Shown: positions 20,244 to 32,081 of the stretch, piece after piece
Layout: each line of letters begins with the position of its first letter
How positions within the stretch are numbered: the first letter of the stretch is position 1
Assembly: GCF_030694375.1 (NCBI RefSeq)
Contig: NZ_JAUXYL010000020.1
Coordinates: forward strand, 434,001-498,000
DNA: 64,000 nt
Direction of reading: 5' to 3'
Source of the DNA: Algoriphagus sp.
GTDB taxonomy: Bacteria; Bacteroidota; Bacteroidia; Cytophagales; Cyclobacteriaceae
Notes under the pieces: generated by a model
What the model was told of the DNA's origin: nothing
Database searches by the model: none
Seen by the model: only the letters and a program-made list of their open reading frames with translations
Position numbers and translations under genes: made by a program

Positions 20244-20832
20244 TCAGGTCGATTTTTAGTTGAGCCAGAAAAACATCACCCTCTTTGAACCTGTCCAGGG
20301 TATATCGCCCCTTGTAGAGAATATTCAGTCGCTGATCCAGAGTCTCAGCACCCAAGCCGCTGTTAGCCTTGTGAAGCGTCGGCTTTCCAGTCACCTTATT
20401 TGATACAAGAATGGAAAATACACCCTCTTTAAGTTCGAGTATGATTCGGATAAAAGAATCCCCACTTTGAAGATCAGCATGCTTGAAGGCATTTTCGATC
20501 AGATCAATGGAAATCAGGGGTGCCAATATTTTTGAACGGTAAAGCGGGTCGTTATCCTGTATTTTGGTTTTCACACTCAATTCAAATAGAGGACTGAGCT
20601 TGATTTTGTTGATTTCGATCAGATTTAATGCAAAATCGATTTCCTCTTTTGGGCTCACATACTTTTGGCGGCTTTCGTAGAGGATGTAGTCCAACACATT
20701 GGCTAGCTTATCCAAAGCGAAATAAGTTTGGTAGGCATGCGACTGTATGGAATTCAGGATGTTTTTGAACAGATGTGGATTCAGCTTGGATTCCAGTGAT
20801 TCAAGTCGCAGGGAATCTGTTTTTTGCTCCAA
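20227..20832 (-). CDS. LytS-like sensor histidine kinase, catalytic part
   Basis: 201 aa as read from a TTG at 20832. It holds the His_kinase (LytS/YehU-type) region: LESKLNPHLFKNILNSIQSH with the phospho-accepting histidine in NPHLFKN, then the ATPase N-box DLIENAFKHADLQ and the G-box SGLGAETLDQRL. Upstream, the same frame stays open through AAELLNQ to TSLENRK, where it meets a TAA at 20875; directly before that stop, in frame, is a complete membrane-spanning helix. An intact version would be a membrane-anchored kinase. As it stands the kinase domain must be made separately from an internal start, or the gene carries a nonsense mutation or sequence error. Confidence 0.85.
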   Translation of the reverse strand: MEQKTDSLRLESLESKLNPHLFKNILNSIQSHAYQTYFALDKLANVLDYILYESRQKYVSPKEEIDFALNLIEINKIKLSPLFELSVKTKIQDNDPLYRSKILAPLISIDLIENAFKHADLQSGDSFIRIILELKEGVFSILVSNKVTGKPTLHKANSGLGAETLDQRLNILYKGRYTLDRFKEGDVFLAQLKIDLNGKGA

Positions 20833-20874
20833 CTGATTAAGGAGTTCTGCTGCCTTCCGATTTTCTAACGAAGT

Positions 20875-20967
20875 TTAATTCAATTTTTGAGAAAGGAAAA
20901 AAATCAGAACTCCCCCTCCGATCAGTAGGGCAAGTAAGACTAGGATTAAGGATTGTTCAAAAGTCAC
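20875..20967 (-). CDS. Membrane-helix mini-ORF, in frame with the downstream kinase
   Basis: Thirty codons from a GTG at 20967: MTFEQSLILVLLALLIGGGV then LIFFLSQKLN and TAA. It is one hydrophobic helix ending in Gln-Lys, the usual inside-positive border. The codons after the stop continue in the same frame into the kinase's coiled-coil and histidine box, so this is best read as the kinase's detached N-terminal anchor rather than an independent small protein. Confidence 0.55.
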   Translation of the reverse strand: MTFEQSLILVLLALLIGGGVLIFFLSQKLN

Positions 20968-21032
20968 CTGACAGGATTTGGTTGGTTAATGCCCCGGAAA
21001 AATAGGTAAAAGCCTTTTAAAAATTAGGCAGA

Positions 21033-21150
21033 TCATGAAATGGGATTTAATTCAAGTGCATTGATCCAAGAATAGAAATCCAGCATCTCAAAAAACTCCT
21101 CTTCCGAGATCAACGGCACCCCGAGTTTTGTGCTTTTTCTACTTCAATTT
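21033..21150 (-). pseudogene. Displaced ligA-like BRCT tail beyond rhuM
   Basis: On the reverse strand, [15 protein letters not shown] followed by DFYSWINALELNPIS and TGA. It repeats the end of ligA ([20 protein letters not shown]) at roughly 80% nucleotide identity over about 47 bp (21087-21135 against 21987-22035). Before it, in another frame, is EVEKAQ: one base is missing between KAQ and LGVPL, so the copy is also frameshifted. It has no start and lies on the far side of the truncated rhuM, as expected if foreign DNA entered the end of ligA and pushed the former tail away. Confidence 0.7.
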
Positions 21151-21839
21151 CCCTTGCTTTTTTGGATTTTTCCGTCAGGGGCATCTTTCCAGATTTTTAG
21201 TCCCATGTAGAGCTTGGTGGCATCGGCCTCAGTATAGATGATTTCTGCAGCGGTTTTTCCTGTGATGGCCCAATGAAGTTTGTTTTGGACCATGCCAAAG
21301 AACTCCTTGGTTTGAGGACTTTTCGGGTCATAGTCGGTACTCAGCGAATAGAGATCAGTGATCTTTTGGTAAAACCTGCGTTCACTTGCCCGTATTTCCC
21401 GGATTCGCTCTAGCAGTTCGTCGAAATAATCCTGCCCGAAGTGCTTTCCTTGCTTCATTCGCTCATCATCCATTACAAATCCCTTGATGATAAACTCGTT
21501 GAGCGTCTGCGTGGCCCACTTCCGGAAGTCCGTCGCCTGCATAGAGTTGACCCGATAGCCAACGGCAAGGATGGCTTCTAGGCGGTAAAATTCCATATTT
21601 CGGCTTACGCTTCGTTTTCCTTCCTGTCGAACTATTTCCAAAATGGAAACAGTTGCTTCCTTTTCCAATTCTCCTGTATCGAAGATATTTTTCAGGTGTT
21701 TGTTGACAGCGGGTACGTTCACCCCAAAAAGCTCCGCCATAGCCTTTTGGGTCAGCCAAAAGGTGCCGTTTTGAAAATAAACCGAGACTTTGATAGATTG
21801 GTCTGGATTATGGAAAAGTAAAATATCTCTGGGCTGCAT
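21144..21839 (-). CDS. RhuM-family protein, C-terminally truncated
   Basis: 231 aa from the ATG at 21839 (a start at 21878 would add 13 residues). RhuM ('virulence protein RhuM') signatures: VSVYFQNGTFWLTQKAMAEL, NVPAVNKHLKNIFDTGEL, SRNMEFYRLEAILAVGYRVN and FRKWATQTLNEFIIKGFVMD. The protein stops at GLKIWKDAPDGKIQKSKGN, whereas family members go on for about 100 residues, so the last third is lost. RhuM genes are common in mobile islands and inside type I restriction operons; the molecular role is unknown, with a helix-turn-helix-like N-terminal part. It sits behind ligA, between ligA and a second ligA-like tail. Confidence 0.85.
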   Translation of the reverse strand: MQPRDILLFHNPDQSIKVSVYFQNGTFWLTQKAMAELFGVNVPAVNKHLKNIFDTGELEKEATVSILEIVRQEGKRSVSRNMEFYRLEAILAVGYRVNSMQATDFRKWATQTLNEFIIKGFVMDDERMKQGKHFGQDYFDELLERIREIRASERRFYQKITDLYSLSTDYDPKSPQTKEFFGMVQNKLHWAITGKTAAEIIYTEADATKLYMGLKIWKDAPDGKIQKSKGN

Positions 21840-21933
21840 ATTTTTTTTTACTTCATCTTTTGGATTCAAGCAAGTCAAATCTTGGACTTACACCTGACTC
21901 AATTTAACCCGAATTTTGCATTGACCTGCGCAG

Positions 21934-24799
<2,866 letters not shown>

Positions 24800-25486
24800 A
24801 TGCCCCACCCCCTGGATAATCCCATTTGGAATGCATTAAATTCCGGAAGCGAAATGTTCTCTTCCGGAATTGGAAATTGCAAATTTGTTAATTCCGACAT
24901 GGGTTTTTTCGCAGGCATGCCAAACTATGAGGCGGAAAGTATCCGGCAGCTTCACAGCATTTGCCAAACGGGTCAAAAGGTAATTCTCTTTCCTCCCGGC
25001 AGAATCGTTGTCGATAATGGTTGGAAGGTCCTAAATGACCACGAACTCCTGCAGATGGTTTATACGGCCAGTTCAAAAGGGATGACTCAGGAATCCAATC
25101 TTACCGCACTGGGAGAGGAGGATGTGCCTGCCATGCTTGAATTGGTATCGATGACCAAACCGGGACCTTTTCTTCGCCGGACGATTGACTTTGGAGGGTA
25201 CTTTGGGATCTATCAGGGTGCCCAACTGGTATCCATGGCCGGAAAGCGCCTAAGCCCGGATCCTTTTGTGGAGCTCAGCGCGGTGTGTACGCATCCTGAT
25301 TTTGGAGGTATGGGTCTTTCATACCAAGTCCTGCAGCGCGTAATTCATGACATTATCCAGTCGGGAAAAGTGCCCTTTCTTCATGTTTATCCCGAGAACT
25401 TGCCTGCCATAAAGCTTTACACCAAACTGGGCTTTGAGCCAAGAGCGACTTTAAGGACCTATTTTTTGGAGAAAATTAGGGTATAA
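24800..25486 (+). CDS. GNAT-family N-acetyltransferase (FR47-like)
   Basis: 228 aa from ATG 24800; a TTG at 24776 would add eight residues but the ATG gives the family-like start MPHPLDNPIWNALNSG. The C-terminal half is the acetyl-CoA-binding fold: VELSAVCTHPDFGGMGLSYQ (the Q/RxxGxG-like A motif is here FGGMGLS) and PFLHVYPENLPAIKLYTKLG (B motif). The N-terminal half resembles FR47-like proteins. Substrate unknown. The TetR gene follows 60 bp later on the same strand. Confidence 0.87.
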   Translation: MPHPLDNPIWNALNSGSEMFSSGIGNCKFVNSDMGFFAGMPNYEAESIRQLHSICQTGQKVILFPPGRIVVDNGWKVLNDHELLQMVYTASSKGMTQESNLTALGEEDVPAMLELVSMTKPGPFLRRTIDFGGYFGIYQGAQLVSMAGKRLSPDPFVELSAVCTHPDFGGMGLSYQVLQRVIHDIIQSGKVPFLHVYPENLPAIKLYTKLGFEPRATLRTYFLEKIRV

Positions 25487-25546
25487 TTAGCCACCTAAAT
25501 CAGCAATCGTAAATCGTCCTTATCTTTATACCCAGAAGATTAAGAA

Positions 25547-26179
25547 ATGAGTAAAAAAACCAGTATCGAGGCGAAAATTCTGGAAGCGGCCTACCGGCTT
25601 TTTCTCCAAAAAGGCTATCGTCATACCACCATGGATGACATTGCCCAAGATTTGGGGATGAGCAAAAAGACTCTGTACAAGTATTACCCGGGAAAACTTG
25701 AGCTCTTGTCGGCTTCTTTCGAAGTCCTGAAAACCAAGATGACAGCAAAAGTGGAGGCAATCCTCGACAACCGCTACATCTCTTTTCCACTGAAACTGAA
25801 ATCAACCCTCACGGTAATTGCTGCACACTTGGCACCGATCAATCCCGAGCTTTTCGAAGATCTCAGAGATCATGCGCCGGAGATTTGGGAAGAACTCACC
25901 GCCTACATCAATGAATCCGCATATCTGCGATTTGCCAAACTGATCGAGCAGGGCGTGTCGCAGGGGCTTGTCAATCCCAGAATTAACGTCAATCTGATCG
26001 TGTTGCTCTATGCTGCTGCGGTTCAGTCACTCTTGGACCCGAAGTTTTACAGCCAATTCCCGGATTCAATGCAAAAAGGAATGAAAATTCCTCCATCCGA
26101 TATTTACGATCAGGCCATCAGCATCATTTACAATGGGATTCTGACCGATGAAGCGCGGAATGAATTTCAAAATGCCTGA
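25547..26179 (+). CDS. TetR/AcrR-family transcriptional regulator
   Basis: 210 aa. The N-terminal helix-turn-helix is textbook TetR: AAYRLFLQKGYRHTTMDDIA, then LGMSKKTLYKYYPGKLELL (residues about 10-55). The C-terminal ligand domain is not specific. No efflux or fatty-acid gene is adjacent; the neighbours are a GNAT gene upstream and metG downstream, so its target cannot be named. It could regulate itself or the GNAT gene. Confidence 0.92.
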   Translation: MSKKTSIEAKILEAAYRLFLQKGYRHTTMDDIAQDLGMSKKTLYKYYPGKLELLSASFEVLKTKMTAKVEAILDNRYISFPLKLKSTLTVIAAHLAPINPELFEDLRDHAPEIWEELTAYINESAYLRFAKLIEQGVSQGLVNPRINVNLIVLLYAAAVQSLLDPKFYSQFPDSMQKGMKIPPSDIYDQAISIIYNGILTDEARNEFQNA

Positions 26180-26201
26180 TCCCGCCTTCCGCTGATTTCT
26201 C

Positions 26202-26209
26202 TATCTTTG
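26202..26209 (+). promoter_or_regulatory. Likely -7 box (TATCTTTG) upstream of metG
   Basis: Exact match to the TAnnTTTG pattern, 60 bp before the metG ATG. No convincing -33 TTTG at the expected distance. If used it gives an untranslated leader of about 55 nt. Confidence 0.4.
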
Positions 26210-26269
26210 GCCTCGATTTGACAGATCACCATTCCTTCTCCGGTCTTCTGTCTTCTATTTATATTACTA

Positions 26270-28330
26270 ATGAGCAATAAAAACTTCAAACGCTATACTG
26301 TCACCTCAGCACTTCCTTATGCCAATGGACCACTGCATATCGGACATTTGGCAGGATGCTACGTGCCTTCTGATATCTACGTCCGCTACCTCCGATCTCA
26401 GGGTCGGGATGTCGCTTACATCTGCGGTTCGGATGAGCATGGCGTAGCGATCACGATCAAAGCCGCCAAAGAAGGCAAGACTCCTCAGCAAGTCGTCGAT
26501 CAGTACCATGAGATGATGAAGGGGAGTTTCAAGGAATTTGGGATTAGTTTTGATCACTACTCCAGAACTTCTGCCAAAATTCACCACGAGACGGCCCAGG
26601 AATTATTTCGGGATTTATATGACAAAGGAGAGTTTCTGGAGCAGACGACCGAACAGTACTATGACGAGGAAGCTGGGCAGTTTTTGGCAGATCGCTACAT
26701 CGAGGGTACTTGTCCAAAGTGCGGCAACGAGCACGCCTATGGGGATCAGTGCGAAAAGTGTGGCTCCTCACTCAGCCCCACCGAACTCATCAACCCCAAA
26801 TCCAAACTCAGCGGCAGAACACCGGTATTGAAGGAAACCAAGCATTGGTTCCTTGATTTGGCGCGCTACCAACCTTTTTTGAAAAAATGGATCCTGGAAG
26901 ATCACGCAGAGGATTGGAAAAACAATGTATTGGGACAATGCCGATCTTGGCTGGAGGCCGGTGATGGGCTTCAGGCCCGCTCGATGACCCGTGATTTGGA
27001 ATGGGGAATTCCCGTGCCGCTTCAAGGTGCCGAGGGTAAAGTACTTTACGTCTGGTTTGATGCACCGATCGGCTACATCTCCTCTACCAAAGAATGGGCA
27101 GCTGAGAAAGGGATCGATTGGCAGCCCTATTGGAAAGATCAGGAAACCAAGCTGGTGCACTTCATCGGTAAGGATAACATTGTATTCCATTGCATCATTT
27201 TCCCGGCAATTCTGAAAACACACGGCGGATTTGTCCTTCCGGACAATGTGCCTGCCAATGAATTCCTCAACCTCGAAGGTGACAAGATCTCTACCTCAAG
27301 AAACTGGGCAGTATGGCTGCATGAGTATTTGGAAGAATTTCCCGGCAAGCAGGATGTGCTTCGCTATGTCTTGACTGCCAATGCCCCGGAAACCAAAGAC
27401 AATGACTTTACCTGGAAGGATTTTCAGTCCAGAAATAACTCCGAGTTGGTGGCTGTCTATGGCAACTTCGTAAATCGGGCAGTGGTATTGACCCAGAAGT
27501 TTTATCAGGGAGAAATTCCCGCGCGAGGAGAACTGACTGGTTACGATCAAGAGGTTTTGACTGCTTTGGAAGAATTCCCTGAGAAAATCGCCGCCTCGAT
27601 CGAGCGGTATAGATTCCGTGAAGCCTTGAGTTATGTGATGGATTTTGCCCGCTTGGGGAATAAATACCTGGCGGACACCGAGCCTTGGAAGGAAATTAAA
27701 ACCGATCCGGAGCGCACCAAAACGATCCTGAATATTGCCTTGAATATTGCGGCAAACCTTGCCATCGTTTCTGAGCCATTTCTGCCGTTCACCGCTGCCA
27801 AGCTTTTTGAAATGTTTGGTTTGGAAAAGCAAACCTGGTCTCAGGCCGGAAATGGCAAACTGCTTTCCGAAGGGAAAACCTTAGGGCAAATGGGTTTGCT
27901 CTTCGAAAAAATTGAAGACGAAACCGTAGAAAAACAAGTTCAAAAACTCCTCGACTCCAAAAAAATGAATGAAGCTGCCAATGCACCCGTTGCACCGATG
28001 AAAGAACTGATCACCTATGATGACTTTGCCAAGCTAGACATGCGTGTGGTAACAGTCCTTGAAGCCGAACGCATGCCAAAATCCAAGAAACTCCTCAAGC
28101 TGAAAGTGGATATCGGATTAGGTCATCGCACTGTACTAAGCGGAGTGGCGGAGCATTTCGAACCGGAATTCTTGGTAGGTAAGCAAGTGACCATGCTGAT
28201 CAACCTTGCCCCACGAAAAATGATGGGAATTGATTCCGAAGGCATGATCCTGATGGCAGAAGACAAGGACGGAAAGCTAAAGCTCCTGATGCCACATGAG
28301 GTGACAGCGAGTGGATCGACGATATCTTGA
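26270..28330 (+). CDS. metG: Methionine--tRNA ligase
   Basis: 686 aa. Class I synthetase with the HIGH motif in [14 protein letters not shown] (about 16-29), a zinc knuckle [18 protein letters not shown] (about 145-162), the KMSKS loop as [12 protein letters not shown] (about 340), the anticodon-binding helical domain, and a C-terminal tRNA-binding OB domain from about 578 ([20 protein letters not shown] ... [18 protein letters not shown]). This is the long form with the EMAP/Trbp111-like dimerisation domain. Charges tRNA-Met for initiation and elongation. Confidence 0.97.
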   Translation: MSNKNFKRYTVTSALPYANGPLHIGHLAGCYVPSDIYVRYLRSQGRDVAYICGSDEHGVAITIKAAKEGKTPQQVVDQYHEMMKGSFKEFGISFDHYSRTSAKIHHETAQELFRDLYDKGEFLEQTTEQYYDEEAGQFLADRYIEGTCPKCGNEHAYGDQCEKCGSSLSPTELINPKSKLSGRTPVLKETKHWFLDLARYQPFLKKWILEDHAEDWKNNVLGQCRSWLEAGDGLQARSMTRDLEWGIPVPLQGAEGKVLYVWFDAPIGYISSTKEWAAEKGIDWQPYWKDQETKLVHFIGKDNIVFHCIIFPAILKTHGGFVLPDNVPANEFLNLEGDKISTSRNWAVWLHEYLEEFPGKQDVLRYVLTANAPETKDNDFTWKDFQSRNNSELVAVYGNFVNRAVVLTQKFYQGEIPARGELTGYDQEVLTALEEFPEKIAASIERYRFREALSYVMDFARLGNKYLADTEPWKEIKTDPERTKTILNIALNIAANLAIVSEPFLPFTAAKLFEMFGLEKQTWSQAGNGKLLSEGKTLGQMGLLFEKIEDETVEKQVQKLLDSKKMNEAANAPVAPMKELITYDDFAKLDMRVVTVLEAERMPKSKKLLKLKVDIGLGHRTVLSGVAEHFEPEFLVGKQVTMLINLAPRKMMGIDSEGMILMAEDKDGKLKLLMPHEVTASGSTIS

Positions 28331-28339
28331 TTTTTTTTC

Positions 28340-28385
28340 ATGCTGAGCAGAGCATTTTGTCATGCTGAGCGGAGTCGAAGCATGG
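28340..28385 (+). repeat. Tandem copies of a CATGCTGAGC dispersed repeat
   Basis: CATGCTGAGCAGAGCA is followed directly by GTCATGCTGAGCGGAGTCGA and AGCATGG. The GTCGAAGCA piece recurs at 62851 and 63126 beside heptamer arrays. This sequence type is a common dispersed repeat in Bacteroidota. The 560-bp gap from 28331 to 28893 holds this, the heptamer array, a terminator hairpin, and then about 400 bp of AT-rich sequence in which I see no gene. Confidence 0.5.
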
Positions 28386-28393
28386 TCCAGATC

Positions 28394-28449
28394 AGCAAGA
28401 AGCTGGCATCAAGTATCAAGACGCTAGAAACAAGAGCATAGAAATAAGA
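28394..28449. repeat. Diverged heptanucleotide array 3 (nnCAAGA family)
   Basis: Eight contiguous 7-mers: AGCAAGA, AGCTGGC, ATCAAGT, ATCAAGA, CGCTAGA, AACAAGA, GCATAGA, AATAAGA. It leads straight into a terminator-like hairpin. The same CAAGA/CTAGA family is seen at 21934 (other strand) and 62856-62890. Confidence 0.72.
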
Positions 28450-28485
28450 ACCTGTCAGCGCTTACAGAACCTGACAGGTTTTTTT
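28449..28485 (+). terminator. Terminator-like hairpin after metG
   Basis: AACCTGTCAG (28449-28458) pairs with CTGACAGGTT (28471-28480), followed by seven T including those in the stem. It lies 120 bp after the metG stop, with repeats in between. Confidence 0.7.
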
Positions 28486-28893
28486 GTGGGGTTTAAATAG
28501 GGTATCCGCATTCCTGCACTAGACCATAAATGTAAAGGTTTGTTTATAAAGGAATCATCCACCAGTGCCAATACACACTTGAGTCTGGATAGAAATAAAT
28601 TTCAGTGATTTTATCATTTTTGTTGGGTTTGCCGGTTTGGAATACGATTAAATATGAAAAACTAAAAGACTAAATCAGGAGAATTGAAAGGGTCTTTTAT
28701 TCCTCTAAACCACCAGTTATCAGTCCCTTAAATAAGTCTTTAAAAATAACCCTTTTTAGTTTTTGTTTCCGACAGGCTTTTACAATACAGTTTATTTACA
28801 AATGTTGGATTTTTTAAATATAAATATGCTTCAAATCAGTTAGGTTAAAATTGAACCATTTTCCTTTGTTCATTGCTTTTCCCCCTTTCTTAT

Positions 28894-31815
28894 ATGCACT
28901 TTAAATTGATGAAAAAAGAGAATAAAGTTCTCTTTTTTGCACTGCTATTATTTGTAGTAAGTGCTACGTTCTTTTTTTACAACCTATACCGCTATTCCGA
29001 AGTAGTTAGTGATAACCTCACTTTCGAAAGAAAAATTACCAAGGTTGACCAAATCTACACCAATTATCTTTCCTCTGTGATCCACAAAAGGGGCTATCAA
29101 TTTCAGCTGGATAAGGCCTCGCTGGACCAATATGTCCTATTCAATCAGGCGAGTCAGGCAATGATTGAGGACTTCGGTAGTGAAGTGGACAACTCAAAGA
29201 TTGGGGAATTATATTCCGAACTTATAAAAAGAAATTTGGAGCGAAAGAGCCTCCTAGACAGGCATATTTCCTATCTGAATTTGATGCCTGTTGAATTGGC
29301 AATTGAAAAAATAAAGTCTGAAAATCAAGAATTTAGAGAGACTTCGGTTTCATTGGAGATTGCTTTCAGTAATTTAAATTCCTATCTCAGAGGTCAAAGC
29401 ATTGAGCTCCAAAAAATCACGGAAAGGCTCACCTACTACAATTCGACAGGTTTTGTTTTACTGGGTTTTTTGGTTGTGCTATTGATTGTCGGGACTTTTA
29501 AGGAGACCCGCAAAAATACGCTGCTTGAAGCCGATAAGAAGCTCCGGGATGAGATCCACAGCATCACACGGAATTCGGAGATTGAGTTCAGAGCCACCTT
29601 TGAACTTGCGGCAATAGGCATGGCTTTGGTTACCGAAGTTGGGAGGTTCAAGGATGTAAATCCCAGCTTGTGCAACTTGCTTGGATATTCAAAGGAAGAG
29701 CTTCTGGAGCTTTCTTTCACAGAAATAACTCATCCGGACGACCTGTTGGTCGATTTGGAATACGTGAAGCAGGTTCTGGAGAAGAAGATCGAATCCTATT
29801 CCTTGGAAAAGCGCTATTTCACCAAAGCTGGAGCTACGGTTTGGATCAATCTTAACGTCTCGCCAGTTTGGAATATGGATGGAACTTTCCGGTACTTCAT
29901 CAAACAGATCGTGAACATTACCCCAAGAAAGCTGGCCTATATGGCACTGGATGAGCAAAAAAGCAAAATTGAAAATATTATTCGGGGTACCCACGCCGGA
30001 ACCTGGGAATGGAACGTTCGGACCGGAGCTACGGATTTCAATGAAACATGGGCGGAAATAATTGGCTATACCCTGGACGAACTCCAACCCATATCCATCG
30101 AAACCTGGGTAAAATACGTGCATCCCGAGGACCTGGAATTGTCAAATTCCCGGTTGAAAAAGTGCTTCAGCGGTGAATCGGAGTTTTATGAATGCGAATG
30201 CAGAATGCGTCACAAAAACGGTTCATGGGTATGGGTTTTGGATCGCGGCAAAGTAATCAGCCGGACACCTGAGGGTAAGCCTGAAAAGATGTATGGTACG
30301 CATCTGGATATCTCCAATTACAAGAATCTGCAACGAGAACTCCAGAAAAAGGAAATTTTCCTAAATACAATTCTAGACACGATTGACATAGGAATCCTGG
30401 TCTGCGACAAAAATGGTGAATTCACATTATTCAATAGAGCAACGCGGGAAATTCACGGCATGGAATCAAAGCCTATTCCCCCGGATCAATGGTCCCAGCA
30501 CTACCAGCTGCTCAGAGAAGATGGAAAAACTTTGTTGGAGTTGGAAGAAATTCCATTATATAAGGCATGGAATGGTGAAGTGGTTGAAAACCAGACTATT
30601 TGTATCAGGAATGCCAAGGGCGAAATTCTTTACATCAATTCCTTCGGTTCACCGATTAGAGATGAAGATGGAAACGTTCAAGGTGCTGTGGTAGCGTTGA
30701 AAAATATCACCGAATCCAGAAGGGCCGCTATGGAAGTGGAAGAAAGGGAACGCAAGTTCAAAGGGATTTTTAATTCCACCTTTCAGTTTATCGGATTATT
30801 GGAGCCTGACGGAACGGTTCTGGAAGCCAATCAGACAGGTTTGGATTTTGCAGGGTTGGTACCTGAGGATGTGGTGGGGAAGAAATTCTGGGACTGCATT
30901 TGGTGGCAAATTTCTCCTGATACTCAAGAGCAACTCCGCAAATCAGTGGAAAAAGCCGCTCAGGGGGAATTTATCCAATATGAGGTGGCAATTTGGGATA
31001 AGGATAAAAATCCTGTCACAATTTTGTTTCACCTAAAACCCATCCTGAATAGTGAGGGGAAGGTAATTGCAGTCGTGCCAGAAGGAACAATTATTCAGGA
31101 TATCGTAGATGCACGCAAGTCTTTGATCGAGAAAAACCAGGATTTGGAGCACTTTGCCTCCGTGGCTTCTCATGATCTGAAAGAGCCTCTGCGGATGGTC
31201 ATTAATTTCTTACAACTTCTGGAGCGAAAATATAAAGGAAAACTGGATGAAAGGGCGGAACAATACATCCATTTTTCAGTAGACGCTGCCTATCGGATGA
31301 ATGGATTGATTACGGATTTACTCGAATTCAGCAAGGTAGGAACAGAAGATACTGCTCCGGAACCCATCGATCTCAATGAACTGCTGGACGAGCAGGGTAA
31401 ATATTATGCCGCTCTTCTTGGGGAGTGCGGAGGCACCTTGAGTTATTCCCGGTTACCGACAATTTCCGGAAGGAAAGTTCCGATCAATGTGCTATTCAGA
31501 AACCTGATCGGAAATGCCATCAAATACCGAACTCAGGAGAGGCCCCCTGAAATCACCATTGAGGGTAGCGAATTTGAAAACCACTGGAAGTTCAGTGTAG
31601 CTGACAACGGGATAGGCTTTGATCAAAACCATGCCGAAAAAATTTTCGAAATGTTCAACCGACTTCATACCCGTCAGGAATATGTAGGCACGGGACTCGG
31701 ACTTTCGATCTGCAAGAAGATCGTGGAGCAACACAAGGGTAAGATCTGGGCCGAATCTGCCATGGATAAAGGGAGTGTCTTTCACTTCACAGTCAGCAAG
31801 AAATTGAAAGTATGA
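28894..31815 (+). CDS. Membrane-bound PAS-domain sensor histidine kinase
   Basis: 973 aa from ATG 28894 (TTG 28873 and ATG 28909 are alternatives). TM1 at about 10-30 and TM2 at about 190-212 enclose a helical periplasmic region resembling CHASE3. Four PAS/PAC units follow: from about 240 (FRATFELAAIGMALV), 370 (IIRGTHAGTWEWNV), 488 and 620 (FNSTFQFIGLLEPDG). The HisKA box SVASHDLKEPLRMVINFL carries His760; the HATPase has NLIGNAIKY, DNGIGFD and GTGLGLSICKK. The SHDLKEPLR type of box is that of phytochrome-like kinases. No regulator gene is adjacent; the receiver at 37208 could serve both kinases. The ligand is unknown. Confidence 0.9.
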   Translation: MHFKLMKKENKVLFFALLLFVVSATFFFYNLYRYSEVVSDNLTFERKITKVDQIYTNYLSSVIHKRGYQFQLDKASLDQYVLFNQASQAMIEDFGSEVDNSKIGELYSELIKRNLERKSLLDRHISYLNLMPVELAIEKIKSENQEFRETSVSLEIAFSNLNSYLRGQSIELQKITERLTYYNSTGFVLLGFLVVLLIVGTFKETRKNTLLEADKKLRDEIHSITRNSEIEFRATFELAAIGMALVTEVGRFKDVNPSLCNLLGYSKEELLELSFTEITHPDDLLVDLEYVKQVLEKKIESYSLEKRYFTKAGATVWINLNVSPVWNMDGTFRYFIKQIVNITPRKLAYMALDEQKSKIENIIRGTHAGTWEWNVRTGATDFNETWAEIIGYTLDELQPISIETWVKYVHPEDLELSNSRLKKCFSGESEFYECECRMRHKNGSWVWVLDRGKVISRTPEGKPEKMYGTHLDISNYKNLQRELQKKEIFLNTILDTIDIGILVCDKNGEFTLFNRATREIHGMESKPIPPDQWSQHYQLLREDGKTLLELEEIPLYKAWNGEVVENQTICIRNAKGEILYINSFGSPIRDEDGNVQGAVVALKNITESRRAAMEVEERERKFKGIFNSTFQFIGLLEPDGTVLEANQTGLDFAGLVPEDVVGKKFWDCIWWQISPDTQEQLRKSVEKAAQGEFIQYEVAIWDKDKNPVTILFHLKPILNSEGKVIAVVPEGTIIQDIVDARKSLIEKNQDLEHFASVASHDLKEPLRMVINFLQLLERKYKGKLDERAEQYIHFSVDAAYRMNGLITDLLEFSKVGTEDTAPEPIDLNELLDEQGKYYAALLGECGGTLSYSRLPTISGRKVPINVLFRNLIGNAIKYRTQERPPEITIEGSEFENHWKFSVADNGIGFDQNHAEKIFEMFNRLHTRQEYVGTGLGLSICKKIVEQHKGKIWAESAMDKGSVFHFTVSKKLKV

Positions 31816-32081
31816 TGCCGTACTTTCGTTGAAATATCATCCTAATCAATCCATTCAAATCTACTGAAAACCATTTTATTTACTTTTTAAAGTCATACAC
31901 AAAAAACCAATCAATTATTTTAGCTTTTGAACAAAACAAAATGGTATTTCACCTTAGATTTCAATGTCACCCATTGCTTAGAAATTCTGACAAGCTTTAT
32001 CACCCCAAATAAGTCTTCAGATAATCCTAACAAAAATCCACATTGGTTTTCGAATTGACCTAGCCCGGAGGATTTTAAGGA

